A DNA stretch of 64,000 nucleotides from Azospirillaceae bacterium (GCA_035645145.1 DASQNC010000025.1:62001-126000), one strand, 5' to 3'. Numbered from the stretch's first letter, positions 51,792-61,344 are shown. Numbers and translations: made by a program. The notes: generated from the letters alone by a model not told the origin.

Positions 51792-52331
51792 ATGGCGGAT
51801 ACAGGGCGTTATCGCATCGGGGTCTATCCCGGCACGTTCGACCCGATTACCAACGGCCACATGGACATCATCCAGCGCGCCACGCGCGTGGTGGATCATC
51901 TGATCGTCGGTGTGGCCCGCAATGCCGGCAAAGGCCCGCTCTTTTCCGTCGACGAGCGGGTCGAGCTGGTGCGGGACGAGATCAAGGCCCTGCACGAGAG
52001 CCGGGCCGACGGCGGCATCCGCATCGAAGTGCGCCCGTTCGACACGCTGCTCATGCACTTCGCCGTGGAGATGAACGCGACCGTGATCATCCGCGGCCTG
52101 CGTGCGGTCTCGGACTTCGAGTACGAATTCCAGATGGCCGGCATGAACCACCGGATGAACCCGAAGATCGAGACGGTCTTCCTGATGGCGTCGGACCGCC
52201 ACCAGTTCATCTCCTCGCGATTCGTGAAGGAGATCGGGCAGTTGGGCGGCGACATCGGCCATTTCGTGTCCCCGCGCGTCATGAAACGGCTTCTTTCGCG
52301 CTTCAATCTGGACAAGGGGCAGGCCGGCTGA
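51792..52331 (+). CDS. coaD: Phosphopantetheine adenylyltransferase
   Basis: Makes dephospho-CoA from phosphopantetheine and ATP, the fourth step of coenzyme A synthesis. It has 179 residues. The nucleotidyltransferase motif GTFDPITNGH is at 14-23 and the C-terminal motif ISSRFVKEI is present. It lies just downstream of gyrA and may share its transcript. Confidence 0.96.
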   Translation: MADTGRYRIGVYPGTFDPITNGHMDIIQRATRVVDHLIVGVARNAGKGPLFSVDERVELVRDEIKALHESRADGGIRIEVRPFDTLLMHFAVEMNATVIIRGLRAVSDFEYEFQMAGMNHRMNPKIETVFLMASDRHQFISSRFVKEIGQLGGDIGHFVSPRVMKRLLSRFNLDKGQAG

Positions 52332-52340
52332 CCGCCGGCC
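52322..52340 (+). terminator. Weak hairpin over the coaD stop codon
   Basis: GGCCGGC (52322-52328) pairs with GCCGGCC (52334-52340) around a five-base loop that contains the coaD stop codon. There is no T-run after it, so termination would need Rho. Low confidence. Confidence 0.4.
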
Positions 52341-52416
52341 GCGCTTCTCGTTCGGGGCACCACTCGACGGGGTTGACCATCGCGCACGACCCGGCCATAA
52401 GGTGCGCCACCGCGGA

Positions 52417-52492
52417 GATCCCGTAGCTCAGCCGGTAGAGCAACTGACTTTTAATCAGTGGGTCCTGGGTTCGAGTCCCAGCGGGATCACCA
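52417..52492 (+). tRNA. tRNA-Lys (anticodon UUU)
   Basis: Acceptor GATCCCG (52417-52423) pairs with CGGGATC (52482-52488); the discriminator is A and CCA (52490-52492) is encoded. The anticodon stem ACTGA/TCAGT holds the loop CTTTTAA with anticodon TTT at 52450-52452. The T-arm reads GGTTCGAGTCC. It stands at the left edge of a second small accessory segment. Confidence 0.97.
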
Positions 52493-53736
52493 TACAAAAG
52501 GGGGGCCGGATTAGCGCCTCCACCCTTAAGAATTGCCCAACAAGCACCGAACAGGAAGCCGGGTCAGGGGCACTACCGGTTCGCGGATCCCTCCTTGTCT
52601 GTGGCGTTTTCCATAATTAATTGGGCCTGTTGAACCTCTTAGCGTCATTAGTGTCAATAGCGGGAGTCCCCCGGAACTGCTGGTTTAGCGGACCTGCTGC
52701 GGACAGAGAGTGGTTTTGCCAATAGGCGCGAATTCAAACCCGAAGATCCCGGAGTGGCCAGTGCGATCCTGGTGGCGGCCCGATGGGGCCGGGTTTATCG
52801 AGTCTGGAACGGTTCCAGGTAAAGACGCCTCGGCCTCGGTTCGGCGGCCCTGGCCGAGGTATTGCTGTTTCCGCGCCCCCTCCGGTACCCGGAGCTCTCC
52901 CCCGGAACTGTTTAGGAACTGCTACCGGACTGCCGGAGCAATGCGATCGAAGTGCGGCTGAACCGTTCCCACCGCCCAGCGATGGGAATAGTCGGGTCGC
53001 CAGATAGAAGTCCACGGTGGCGCGCTATGATCCGCCGATCCCTTCTCGGAACCGGTTCCGGACACGGATAGTCTGAACCCGCGGCCAGTCCCTTGCGCCG
53101 CCGGCGTGCGCGTTCCAAAACAAAATCGGCGCATTTTACGAACGGTCTATGCAGGCGCCGCACAAGCAGGGGGTAACCCACATCCCTTGAGGCCGCCCTC
53201 GTACCCCCGCGCACGGGGACGTGAGTGTTCCTCACGCCCATTTTCCCCGCCGGCCGGACCGCTTCCGCGTGTGCCCAGTTCCGATATCGAAATCCTTTTG
53301 CTGGTCTTCGCGCGTAGTGGTTGCAATTTCTCCCAGGAGACGGCCACTAAAACGAGAACACCCTAGGTTCCGTGCTCGGGATCAGCACCACCGGGATCCT
53401 GCAAGGGGATCCCCAGCTAGGTGTGATTCGATGCCCACCACAACCACATCGATGGGCGGCACTCGTCCTTTTTCTGCCTTATCATTAATTGGATTGCACG
53501 ATCATTCGCAAGCTCACATTGAATATGCCGAATAGATAATAGACATGATAATATGAATTCCTCATCTTGTTATTTCATTGTGCTGTATGGGTGCCAGTTT
53601 GACTGGTTCACAAAATTTGTCGATGAATGTTAAGCTGAATGCCAGTGTAAATGAGCACCAGCGTATTGTATTTTATGGTATCTCATACTTGGAAATCGCT
53701 GGTTATGTATCGATCAATCAAATGACGGGGGAGCAA
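52493..53736. other. Non-coding segment after tRNA-Lys
   Basis: About 1.24 kb with no convincing gene. The ORFs have no ribosome sites, no family features and base use unlike the backbone. The left part is moderately GC-rich; from about 53460 it turns AT-rich. The only internal structure noticed is the 13-base direct repeat TCCCCCGGAACTG at 52667-52679 and 52898-52910. It looks like decayed or acquired DNA at a tRNA insertion site; no integrase remains. Confidence 0.5.
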
Positions 53737-54246
53737 ATGCTTACAAAATATGTCGTTTCAATCGTCGCAACTATGGCCATTCTGGGTTCAAGTTCAGCGA
53801 GATCACAAATAAATGCATCAATGAATGTGAGCGAGATCGTTGTGCAGATTGAAGATTTTACATTTAGACGCCCAGACGGGATATCTAGACTAGTGCCTAG
53901 GATCCCTGACATTTCTATAACAATCCCTCCATCACTTATTGGAGGGGAAGAGAATCTCTCTCAAACAATCGCGAGCAGAATTATATGCTTTCCTGGAGAC
54001 CCGGAGGTCTGCTTCGGAATAAGCATAACCGCTGAACATGTTCAATCCATTTCGAACGCGGCCAATGCATCTTCTTCTCTGTGTTCTGCCGGTGGATTTT
54101 GCAGCAACTTCACAACATTTTATATGCACATGGATGAAAAAAGCATCCTGGTGGCCGCAGGACCTTCATTCACGGGAATGCAACTGGCGAGTTCCCTTGG
54201 GTGGGAGGTGTCTTGTACTGTTGGTATGTCTGGAGGTAGGAAGTAA
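53737..54246 (+). CDS. AT-rich secreted protein, unknown function
   Basis: Not recognised. A 169-residue product from the ATG at 53737, which follows GGGGGAG; the frame is open to 53578 but this start gives a clean signal peptide (LTKYVVSIVATMAILGSSSA, cut before RSQIN). The mature part is rich in Ser, Ile and Asn with four Cys (in IICFPGDPEVC and LCSAGGFC) that could form disulphides. Base use is clearly more AT-rich than the backbone. It is the only plausible intact gene in the tRNA-Lys segment. Confidence 0.55.
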   Translation: MLTKYVVSIVATMAILGSSSARSQINASMNVSEIVVQIEDFTFRRPDGISRLVPRIPDISITIPPSLIGGEENLSQTIASRIICFPGDPEVCFGISITAEHVQSISNAANASSSLCSAGGFCSNFTTFYMHMDEKSILVAAGPSFTGMQLASSLGWEVSCTVGMSGGRK

Positions 54247-54510
54247 TGCCATAAGACCTATTTATTATAATGTGCAGGCATCCACGCCGGCTACGGCAAG
54301 GGCTAAACTGCCCCTCTGTCCTGTACGCGAAGGTGCCATCCAGGCTGCACATGATGGCGGATGCATCTGTTTAGCCCACCCATCTTGTATGGCATCTCAG
54401 TCGTGTGAGCGCGCAGGATTGCGCAGAAAGTGATCTAGTGAGGTTCTGTTCTCAAGGTGGCGTGGATGGATCGCGTCTGACCTGTTGAGGTCGGAATGGC
54501 GCAAGCGGAG

Positions 54511-54880
54511 ATGACGGGGAGCTGCAGTTCCAGCGCCTCCTGGCACTGCGGCCCCCTGAACGACTCCGGATGGGCCGACCGGCGCGGGATCTGGCGAAAA
54601 CAGTGCGGGCGATCTTATGGGGCAGCCGCACCGACGCGCCGTGGCGCAAGACCCGCGTCTTGAACCGGGTGCTCGACCCGGTCCAGACCGAAGCCGACGC
54701 CAGCGGCAAGTTGGACTGGACCCTGCACTAGGTGGACAGCACCATCGTGCGCGCACCCGCATGTGGCCGGCGCAAGCAAAAGGGAGCTGCGGGGGCAAGC
54801 AATCGGCGCGCGCAGGGACTTCTCGACCAAGATCCATGTGAGGCAAGATCCATGTGAGGGCGGTCCGGGGCGCCCGCCGC
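54511..54880 (+). pseudogene. IS5-family transposase remnant
   Basis: One frame reads LLALRPPERLRMGRPARDL, ILWGSRTDAPWRKTRVLNR and LDPVQTEADASGKLDW, all recognisable from IS5-type transposases. It then meets a TAG at 54729-54731, and the DDE opening VDSTIVRA follows. After this the frame shifts and AIGARRDFSTKIHVR is seen in another frame before homology fades. About 20 residues after APWR, including the usual ERYGPW motif, are missing. No inverted repeats found. Dead element. Confidence 0.8.
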
Positions 54881-55084
54881 AACGGCCCGAGCGCCTAGTG
54901 GCCAATCGCCCCTACTCCAGCCAGGCGAACCGGATGTGACGCGGGATCGGCGTGGTCATCCCGCAGCCCAGGTCCCAGCCTCTGCGGACGTTAATGGGCT
55001 GAACCGTCGATTTCCCGGCCTAGTCCAACGGCATTGTTCGAACCCCACCACGACAACCTACCAGCGTCGAAGTAGTATCTTCTC

Positions 55085-55663
55085 GTGCCTACGGTTGCAG
55101 CCGACCACTGCACATCCTTGTCGTCCCTGATTTCAGCCGACGCCGCGCGCGTCCGCCTGCTGGAAAGGGTGAAGGCCCTGGACCTGCCCGACTGCTGGAT
55201 CGGCGCCGGCTTTGTGCGGTCGGCGGTTTGGGATCATCTGCATGGCCGCGCACCGGCCGCCCCGGACGGCGACGTCGATGTGATCTGGTTTGACAGGACG
55301 CGGGCGGCCTCCGATATCGACCGCGAATTGGAGGCACGGCTGAATGGGATCGAGCCGTCCGTGGGCTGGTCGGTCAAGAACCAGGCGCGGATGCACCTGC
55401 GCAACGGTGACGAACCGTACACGTCGACGGCGGACGCCATGAGCCATTGGCCTGAAACGGCCACCGCCGTTGCCGTGCGTTTGACGGACAGCGGGATTGA
55501 AATCCTGGCCCCCTTCGGCCTGGACGATCTCTTTTCCCTGACTGTCCGACCAACGCCCGCGTTCTCCGGCAAGAGGTTGCCGATCCTCCAAGAGCGGATG
55601 CGGGAAAAACGCTGGTTGGAGCGCTGGCCCCGGCTGGTGCTGGCCAGCGGGTTCGCTGCGTAA
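55085..55663 (+). CDS. Nucleotidyltransferase-fold protein (DUF925/NTP_transf_6 type)
   Basis: A 192-residue protein with the polymerase-beta-like signature: the helix-turn GAGFVRSAVWDHLHG followed by the metal-binding pair in DGDVDVIWFD. The closing WSVKNQARMHLRNGDEPY is typical of this uncharacterised family. Substrate unknown. It marks the return to GC-rich backbone composition after the second accessory segment. Confidence 0.85.
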   Translation: MPTVAADHCTSLSSLISADAARVRLLERVKALDLPDCWIGAGFVRSAVWDHLHGRAPAAPDGDVDVIWFDRTRAASDIDRELEARLNGIEPSVGWSVKNQARMHLRNGDEPYTSTADAMSHWPETATAVAVRLTDSGIEILAPFGLDDLFSLTVRPTPAFSGKRLPILQERMREKRWLERWPRLVLASGFAA

Positions 55664-55716
55664 ATACGGCAACCGCGTTCCAAACCCAGCGCACGCAAGT
55701 TCGGACCGGAAGCGTT

Positions 55717-56127
55717 CTATCCGCCCCTCGGGCCGGTGGGGGTGCGCGGTTGCAGTGCGGGAGCCGGCGGCAAGGGACGGCCGGTCAGGACATCGATGCC
55801 CCGGGGGTTGAGCAGCGGATCGGGTCTCCGCACGCCGGTTTGGGGCACGATCGAGCGGAGCCTGCCGGGCGGGGCCGGTGCCGGATCCTGCGGGAATGGG
55901 GCCATCGTTACCGACTGGGCTCCGATAGGCGACAGTGGCGTCGGCCGGCGCTCCAGTCGCTCCAGCCGCGCCGTCAGCGCCTCTACCTGGCTATGCAGGG
56001 CGGCCACGTCGTCGGCCTGCGCCGAAACCTCCGCCGTCGGCGTTCGTCCCGGCGTCGTGCACGCGGCGGTCAAGGCAAGCAGCATGCCCGCCGCCGGTGC
56101 AAACCGAAACATCGTGCCCACCCGCAT
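55717..56127 (-). CDS. Small lipoprotein with coiled coil and proline-rich tail
   Basis: A 136-residue protein: signal with lipobox LTAAC (Cys near residue 23), a heptad-like helix (DDVAALHSQVEALTARLERL) and a Pro-rich C-terminal half ending in TPTGPRGG. Such a short coiled coil after a lipid anchor is seen in small envelope lipoproteins. The start at 56127 is next to GGGGAGGGG. ChaC is encoded upstream on the same strand. Specific function unknown. Confidence 0.65.
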   Translation of the reverse strand: MRVGTMFRFAPAAGMLLALTAACTTPGRTPTAEVSAQADDVAALHSQVEALTARLERLERRPTPLSPIGAQSVTMAPFPQDPAPAPPGRLRSIVPQTGVRRPDPLLNPRGIDVLTGRPLPPAPALQPRTPTGPRGG

Positions 56128-56263
56128 CCCGCCCCTCCCCGGAGGACCACGGGATACAAGGTTGCCGGCCTGCGCCGCGGTGTGCCAGTCCACATTGGTG
56201 GCGGCCTTCCGCATGGAAGGCCAGGGGCCGGGTCTGGCGGGGTAGGCGGTACGGTTCGCGCGA

Positions 56264-56938
56264 TCAGTCCGTCGATCCACCGCAGAGGCGGCGCACCCGG
56301 CTCTGGATTCCGTGCAGGTGGCGGTCGCGGATGCCCAGTGCCGCTAGATGCTCGACGGTGTTGTCGAGGTATTCGCGGCAACTGCCCAGCGGGCCGGCGG
56401 CCTGGGCGATGGATGCGGCAACCTGCTCGTCCGTCAGCCGGCCGGCATAGCGCGGGTAGGCGTGGTTGATGGTGAAGGTGATCGCCCGCACTGGTCCGCC
56501 CGGCGTGCGGCACCCGACCCATCGGGGAACATAGGCGCCGCTGAGCATCTCGCGCCGCCAGAGCAGGTCGAGTTCGGTGGCCACCTCCGCCGCGGCGATC
56601 CGGTGGACGACGCCCCTGCACGAGCCGCCGGGCTCAAGGCCCAGCATGAGGCCGGGCGTTTCCAGTGTTCCACGGCCGAGCGGCGACCATAGGCAGAACC
56701 GTCGGTGCCATCCGATCAGAATCGCGGACCGGCTTTCGACCGTGTGCATCGCGGGATTCCAGATCAGGGACCCATAGCCGAAGACCCAGGCATCCTGGCC
56801 GCAGGGGTGTTCGGCTAGAATTCCGGCCAGGGATGCCGCCCGCTCGTCATCGGTGAGCAACCGTGTGGTCCGCGCGCCGTCCGTCTGCTCGAGCAGGCGC
56901 TTGAACGCGCCTTCGCGCAGGAGGTCACGGGTCAGCAA
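56264..56938 (-). CDS. chaC: Glutathione-specific gamma-glutamylcyclotransferase
   Basis: Breaks glutathione to 5-oxoproline and Cys-Gly. It has 224 residues. The substrate-binding motif FGYGSLIW is at 53-60, and the rest follows the family (RRFCLWSPLGRGTLETPGLML, YVPRWVGCRTPGGPVRAITF, CREYLDNTVEHLAALGI). In E. coli chaC is named for a cation-transport locus; a K+/H+ antiporter gene lies 70 bases upstream here. Confidence 0.92.
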   Translation of the reverse strand: MLTRDLLREGAFKRLLEQTDGARTTRLLTDDERAASLAGILAEHPCGQDAWVFGYGSLIWNPAMHTVESRSAILIGWHRRFCLWSPLGRGTLETPGLMLGLEPGGSCRGVVHRIAAAEVATELDLLWRREMLSGAYVPRWVGCRTPGGPVRAITFTINHAYPRYAGRLTDEQVAASIAQAAGPLGSCREYLDNTVEHLAALGIRDRHLHGIQSRVRRLCGGSTD

Positions 56939-57007
56939 TTCGGAGCCCTTTCGATTTCGGTCCCGGCAGGAACTTTCATTCCTATTTTGGCGAAGGATCG
57001 GCCCGGA

Positions 57008-58888
57008 TCAACTCCCCCCGATCCCGCCTGTCCGCCGTCGGCCTATCAGGCGCCGGCGCTCGCGGCGGCCCTCCCGGTACCGCCACAATGCGAAGCGCAC
57101 GCGGCCGGCGAGGTCCACCGCACCGCGTGCGATCTCGCGGGCGCTTTGGAACATCGGGATTTTCCGCTCGGGAACCGTCTCCGGGTCCAGGTCCAGACCG
57201 ACCCCGACGATCTCCCCGTTCTGCACGTCACGGACCACCAGATCGACACCGCCAAGCGAAATGCGGTCGCCCACCTCGAAGGCACCGCCGAAGCGGCGGT
57301 TGAACAATCCGGCGATGGTCAATCCCCCTTCTCCCGACGGCAGTGGCAGGCCGTACATGTCCGCCAGGGTGGACACCGGCGTGTCCGGGCGCAGGGCAAG
57401 GTCGCCGAAGAAGGCGCGATCGGCCTCGGCGTATTCGCGCGCCGCCCCGAACAGCCGGTCCAGCATCGGCACCCGGGCCGGCGGGGCGAACAGGTAGACA
57501 TGGTCGCCGCCCTGCAAAGGAACCGCGTCCGGCGCATGGAAAACCCGCCCATCCCGCACCAGCAGGGCAGGGCGGCCCCAATCCTCCAGCGGGCGGCCGG
57601 CGGCGGCAGGGCTATGGGGATCGACCGTGTATCCCACCAGTTCGTAATCGGCACGCCCCGGCAGGTCCAGCTCGACCCGGTCGACGGGTCCCAGGCGTGG
57701 CGGCACGATCAGGCGTAGCACCCGTGCCAACGGCCGTATCGTCCACCCCTGGAGGAGCAGCGAAACCAGGACAACCACGAAGGCGATGTTGAACAGTTGG
57801 CGGGATCCGGGGATGTCGGCCAGGATCGGTGCGATGGCCAGCAGGATGGAAACGGCGCCGCGCAGCCCGACCCAGGCGATGAAGGTGATCTCCGCCCTGC
57901 TGAAGCGGAATGGCATCAGGCACAGCCAAACCGCCGCGGGCCGTGCCAGGAAGATCAGAATCAAGGCCACGCCGACCGCGGGCAGGGCGATGTCCGCGAA
58001 CTGGGATGGTGTGGCGAACAGGCCGAGGGTCAGGAACATGACGATCTGGCTCAGCCAGGTCAGCCCGTCGTGGAAGCGCCGCAGCATCTGGCTCGACGGG
58101 ACCGGTGAGTTGCCGACCACCAGACCCGCGAGATAGGCCGCCAGAAACCCGCTTCCACCCACAACCAGTGTCGCCGCGCACAACGACAGCGCCATCGCCA
58201 GCGAGGCCACGGCATACAGACCGGCTTCCAGGCGCAACCGGTTCAGAACCTGGACGATCAGCCAGCCCCCCGCCAGACCCGCAACGGCGCCTATACCGGC
58301 CTGCTCGACCAATGAAAGCAGGACGGTCGCGGCGGAGGCGCCTGCCGGTTCCCGGATCAGGTCCAGGATGGCAAGGGTTACGAAGATGGCGATGGGATCG
58401 TTGCTGCCGGACTCGATTTCCAGCGTGGACCGGACGCGCTCGCGGATTGTGATTCCGCCGACCCGCAAAAGGAAGAACACGGCGGCGGCGTCCGTGGAGC
58501 TGATGATGGCGCCGAGGAGAAGGGACTCCAGCCAATCCAATCCCACCAGGAGCCGCACCGCGGTTCCGGCAATGGCGGTGGTGACAACCACGCCGAGGGT
58601 GGAGAGCAGGATCGCCGGCCGCCCGGCCAGGCGGAAGCTGGAGGCGTGCGTGTTGAAGCCGCTTTCAAACAGGATGACGGCCAACGCGACGCTGCCGACG
58701 ACGTACGCCGCAGCCGCATTGTCGAACCGGATGGTTCCGATCCCGTCCTCGCCGGCAACCAAGCCGACACACAGGAACAGCAGCAGCAGCGGCGCCCCGA
58801 TCCGGAACGAGATCAGGCTCGTCAGCACGCTCAGCAGCAGCAGGCCGGATCCGACCAGGATGCCTGTGTTCAACAGCTCGATCGCCAC
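57008..58888 (-). CDS. K+/H+ antiporter, CPA1 family with TrkA-C and C-terminal domain
   Basis: A 626-residue antiporter like CvrA (NhaP2). The membrane half has about twelve helices with the ion-binding region IISSTDAAAVFFLLR and ESGSNDPIAIFVTLAI. A TrkA-C domain begins at about residue 400 (VELDLPGRADYELVGYTV), and a CorC/HlyC-like tail follows (TIAGLFNRRFGGAFEVGDRI). The end is very Arg-rich. It exports K+ for protons and helps volume and pH control. It is divergent from the glycine-zipper lipoprotein. Confidence 0.92.
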   Translation of the reverse strand: MAIELLNTGILVGSGLLLLSVLTSLISFRIGAPLLLLFLCVGLVAGEDGIGTIRFDNAAAAYVVGSVALAVILFESGFNTHASSFRLAGRPAILLSTLGVVVTTAIAGTAVRLLVGLDWLESLLLGAIISSTDAAAVFFLLRVGGITIRERVRSTLEIESGSNDPIAIFVTLAILDLIREPAGASAATVLLSLVEQAGIGAVAGLAGGWLIVQVLNRLRLEAGLYAVASLAMALSLCAATLVVGGSGFLAAYLAGLVVGNSPVPSSQMLRRFHDGLTWLSQIVMFLTLGLFATPSQFADIALPAVGVALILIFLARPAAVWLCLMPFRFSRAEITFIAWVGLRGAVSILLAIAPILADIPGSRQLFNIAFVVVLVSLLLQGWTIRPLARVLRLIVPPRLGPVDRVELDLPGRADYELVGYTVDPHSPAAAGRPLEDWGRPALLVRDGRVFHAPDAVPLQGGDHVYLFAPPARVPMLDRLFGAAREYAEADRAFFGDLALRPDTPVSTLADMYGLPLPSGEGGLTIAGLFNRRFGGAFEVGDRISLGGVDLVVRDVQNGEIVGVGLDLDPETVPERKIPMFQSAREIARGAVDLAGRVRFALWRYREGRRERRRLIGRRRTGGIGGS

Positions 58889-59071
58889 GGGCCTGTTTCC
58901 TCATCGGCCGCCTACGGCCGCTCACCTTCGAAGACGGTCCGAGAATAGCAACTGCGGGACCGGCCTCGAAACCGACTAAGCGTCGCGTCGTGGTTCGACG
59001 CGGATCGCCGTGAACCTTCCCGACCTTTCGCTGTTGCATATGTCACATCTGAGCACGACTGCGGAGTGACG

Positions 59072-59332
59072 ATGATGCGTATTTCCGTGATCGCGGCTGG
59101 TCTCCTCCTGATTGGAACCGCCGCGTGCGAAAACTTGAGCGATCAACAGAATCGCGCTCTGGTCGGCGGCGGTATTGGTGCGACCGGCGGTGCTGCGGTC
59201 GGACACGTCACCGGGCTTGGTGCCGGAACGGGCGCCGTCCTTGGCGGCGGTGCCGGCGCGGCCACGGGTGCCTTGACGCAGCGTGGTGATGTGCCCGGCG
59301 AGCGGGCAGTCCGGCGGCGCCTTGGCAACTAG
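59072..59332 (+). CDS. Glycine-zipper lipoprotein
   Basis: An 86-residue protein with the lipobox IGTAAC and a mature part dominated by Gly at regular spacing (VGGGIGATGGAAVG, GAGTGAVLGGGAG), the glycine-zipper pattern that packs helices in membranes. The ATG at 59072 follows GCGGAG; a GTG at 59066 in the same frame is less likely. Outer-membrane assembly or stress role is suggested by relatives only. Confidence 0.85.
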   Translation: MMRISVIAAGLLLIGTAACENLSDQQNRALVGGGIGATGGAAVGHVTGLGAGTGAVLGGGAGAATGALTQRGDVPGERAVRRRLGN

Positions 59333-59387
59333 TCGTTAGGTTCGCGTCGCACGGGGCCTTGATGTTGGATGGGCTTGCCCGCCGGCC

Positions 59388-60338
59388 TCAGGGTCCCGTG
59401 CGGATTCCAAACACCGACAGTGCGTCGCGGAGTTCCGGAAGCGCCCGTTCAACGGCGGCTTCCCCCTCGTCGATCAATTCCGCCGCCCGGTCGAATTCCA
59501 GAAGCCCGATGTGGCCAATGCGCGGGGAGATGTGGACGTCGGGCGGATCACCGGCCAGACGCGACCGCGTGATGCGGTCCATGACGATTCCCATGGATCC
59601 AACCATGGTTCCGAAAATGCTCGGCTGATCCGGTTCGCGGCGGAACACACGCCGGGCCAACCCTTCGATCGGTGACATGGGCTCCGGCACGTCCTCCTCG
59701 CCATCCACGGGCAACAGGTCGAAGCCGGCGGCGGTCGGAATGGAGGTTCCGGGCTTTCGGACCTTGCCCAGGACGTCGGCGTTCAGGTTGACCGCGATCA
59801 CCATCCGTGCGCCCAGTGCCCGGCAGACGCTGATCGGCACCGGATTGACCAGGGCGCCGTCCACCAGCCAGCGGCCGTTGCATTTGCAGGGCGGGAAGAC
59901 GCCCGGAAGCGACATCGACGCGCGGATGGACTCGACCAACGGGCCCCGCGACATCCAGACCTCGTGACCGGAGACAAGGTCGGTGGCGACCGTCGCGAAC
60001 GGTGTGCCGAGATCCTCGATGGTCTTGTTGCCGAGATGGGTCTTCAACTCGGCGATGAGGCGGTTGCCCCCGACGATGCCGCCGGACCGGAACTTGAAAT
60101 CAAGGAAGCCGACGATCCGGCGCCGGTTCAGGGCCGTGGCCCATGTCTCCAGCGCCTCCAACTTCCCGGCGATCGCCACGCCCCCGACCACGGCGCCGAT
60201 GGACGTGCCGGCGATGACATCCGGCTTGATCCCAAGGCGGTGCAGCGCCTTGATCGCACCGATGTGGGCCCAGCCCCTGGCCGCCCCACCACCAAGCGCG
60301 AGCCCGATCAGCGGCGGGTTCGAGAGCGCGTTCGACAT
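59388..60338 (-). CDS. Patatin-like phospholipase
   Basis: A lipid acyl hydrolase of the RssA type, 316 residues. The oxyanion motif is GGGAARG (16-22), the nucleophile elbow GTSIG (44-48, Ser46) and the catalytic Asp is in DGALVNP (Asp160), giving the Ser-Asp dyad. No signal peptide, so cytoplasmic or membrane-peripheral. It lies downstream of the cheY-cheZ pair on the same strand with a 120-base gap. Confidence 0.93.
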   Translation of the reverse strand: MSNALSNPPLIGLALGGGAARGWAHIGAIKALHRLGIKPDVIAGTSIGAVVGGVAIAGKLEALETWATALNRRRIVGFLDFKFRSGGIVGGNRLIAELKTHLGNKTIEDLGTPFATVATDLVSGHEVWMSRGPLVESIRASMSLPGVFPPCKCNGRWLVDGALVNPVPISVCRALGARMVIAVNLNADVLGKVRKPGTSIPTAAGFDLLPVDGEEDVPEPMSPIEGLARRVFRREPDQPSIFGTMVGSMGIVMDRITRSRLAGDPPDVHISPRIGHIGLLEFDRAAELIDEGEAAVERALPELRDALSVFGIRTGP

Positions 60339-60458
60339 GGCTCGCTCAGACCCCGGACCGACGGGTTAAGGTATTGAGACGGGACCCTGTCCCGCCTCCG
60401 CATCCCGGCCGATCGGAACCTTCGGGATGCGCATGGCGGAAACTCCTTCGGACGAGCC

Positions 60459-61340
60459 CTAGTTGAAGAGCGCGTCGATCGCCGATTGGTCCAGGGCCGG
60501 ACCGGCGGCCGGGGCAGGCTCGGCCGCGGGCTTCGGAGCGGGCTTGGGGGCCGGCTCCTCCTTGGCCTTCGGTTTCGGGGGGGGCGCCACAGGCGTGGGC
60601 GTGGGAAACGCGCCGTCGCCATCGAACAGGCGGTCAACGTCGTCCTGCGAAACGCCTTGGCCTTCGAGTTGCGGTCCAGACAACAGATGCGCGTCCGGGC
60701 GGGTGTCCACGTTCTCGTCCGCCGGCACGAACATGGGATCCAGGCCCTCGATACCCCAGATCGAGATCATCGCCGCGACCCGCTGCTCGATGTAACGGAG
60801 CGCGTTGACCACCTTGGAGGTGCGCTGGCCGGTCAGATCCTGGAACGAACAGGCGGTGAAGACGTTGGTGACCTCGGCCTCGATCTCCGAGCAGATCTCC
60901 GCATCGGTTCCCAGGCGCCGAAGCTTTTCGGTCAGATCCATCAGGCGCTCGGCCGAATTCAGGATTTCCAGCGAAGCGCGTTCGGTCGAGGTGACGATGG
61001 CGTCCAGCTCGTTGGTCGCCGTGATGATCTTGTTGTTGCCGGTCTGGGTCTCATCGGCGGGGCGCAGGGCCGAGATCTCGCGCCGGGCCCGCTCGATGGA
61101 GGCTGCCATGTCCATCAATTCGCGCCGAAGCACGTCGATGTGGCCGTGCGCATCGATGATCCCGCCGCGGTCGGAAATCAGATCCCGCACCTGGCCGAGC
61201 ATGGCACGGACCTCGTCGGAGGCGGCTCCCGTCGCACGCCGTGCGAAGCGCCTTAGAAACGCCCGCCCCTTGGCGGTGCGCGCAATGTTCTCCTCGATGA
61301 GGTCGAACTCTTCATCGGACAGGTCGGCAGGCCGGTGCAC
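60459..61340 (-). CDS. cheZ: CheY-phosphate phosphatase CheZ with two CheY-binding-like tails
   Basis: A 293-residue helical phosphatase of chemotaxis. The active-site motif SFQDLTGQRT supplies Asp168 and Gln172, equivalent to Asp143 and Gln147 of E. coli CheZ. After about residue 225 the chain is flexible. It carries a first short motif VSQDDVDRLF (230-239), a Pro/Lys/Ala linker (250-282) and a second motif, LDQSAIDALFN, at the very end. Both resemble the LSQxEIDALL segment by which FliM binds CheY-phosphate, and CheZ also tethers CheY by its C-terminus. It starts four bases after cheY. Confidence 0.92.
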   Translation of the reverse strand: MHRPADLSDEEFDLIEENIARTAKGRAFLRRFARRATGAASDEVRAMLGQVRDLISDRGGIIDAHGHIDVLRRELMDMAASIERARREISALRPADETQTGNNKIITATNELDAIVTSTERASLEILNSAERLMDLTEKLRRLGTDAEICSEIEAEVTNVFTACSFQDLTGQRTSKVVNALRYIEQRVAAMISIWGIEGLDPMFVPADENVDTRPDAHLLSGPQLEGQGVSQDDVDRLFDGDGAFPTPTPVAPPPKPKAKEEPAPKPAPKPAAEPAPAAGPALDQSAIDALFN

Positions 61341-61344
61341 GGCA

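Noticed and set aside
52303-52497. Short frame antisense to tRNA-Lys
   Set aside because: GTRTQDPLIKSQLLYRLSY is again the typical false peptide from a tRNA's complement.
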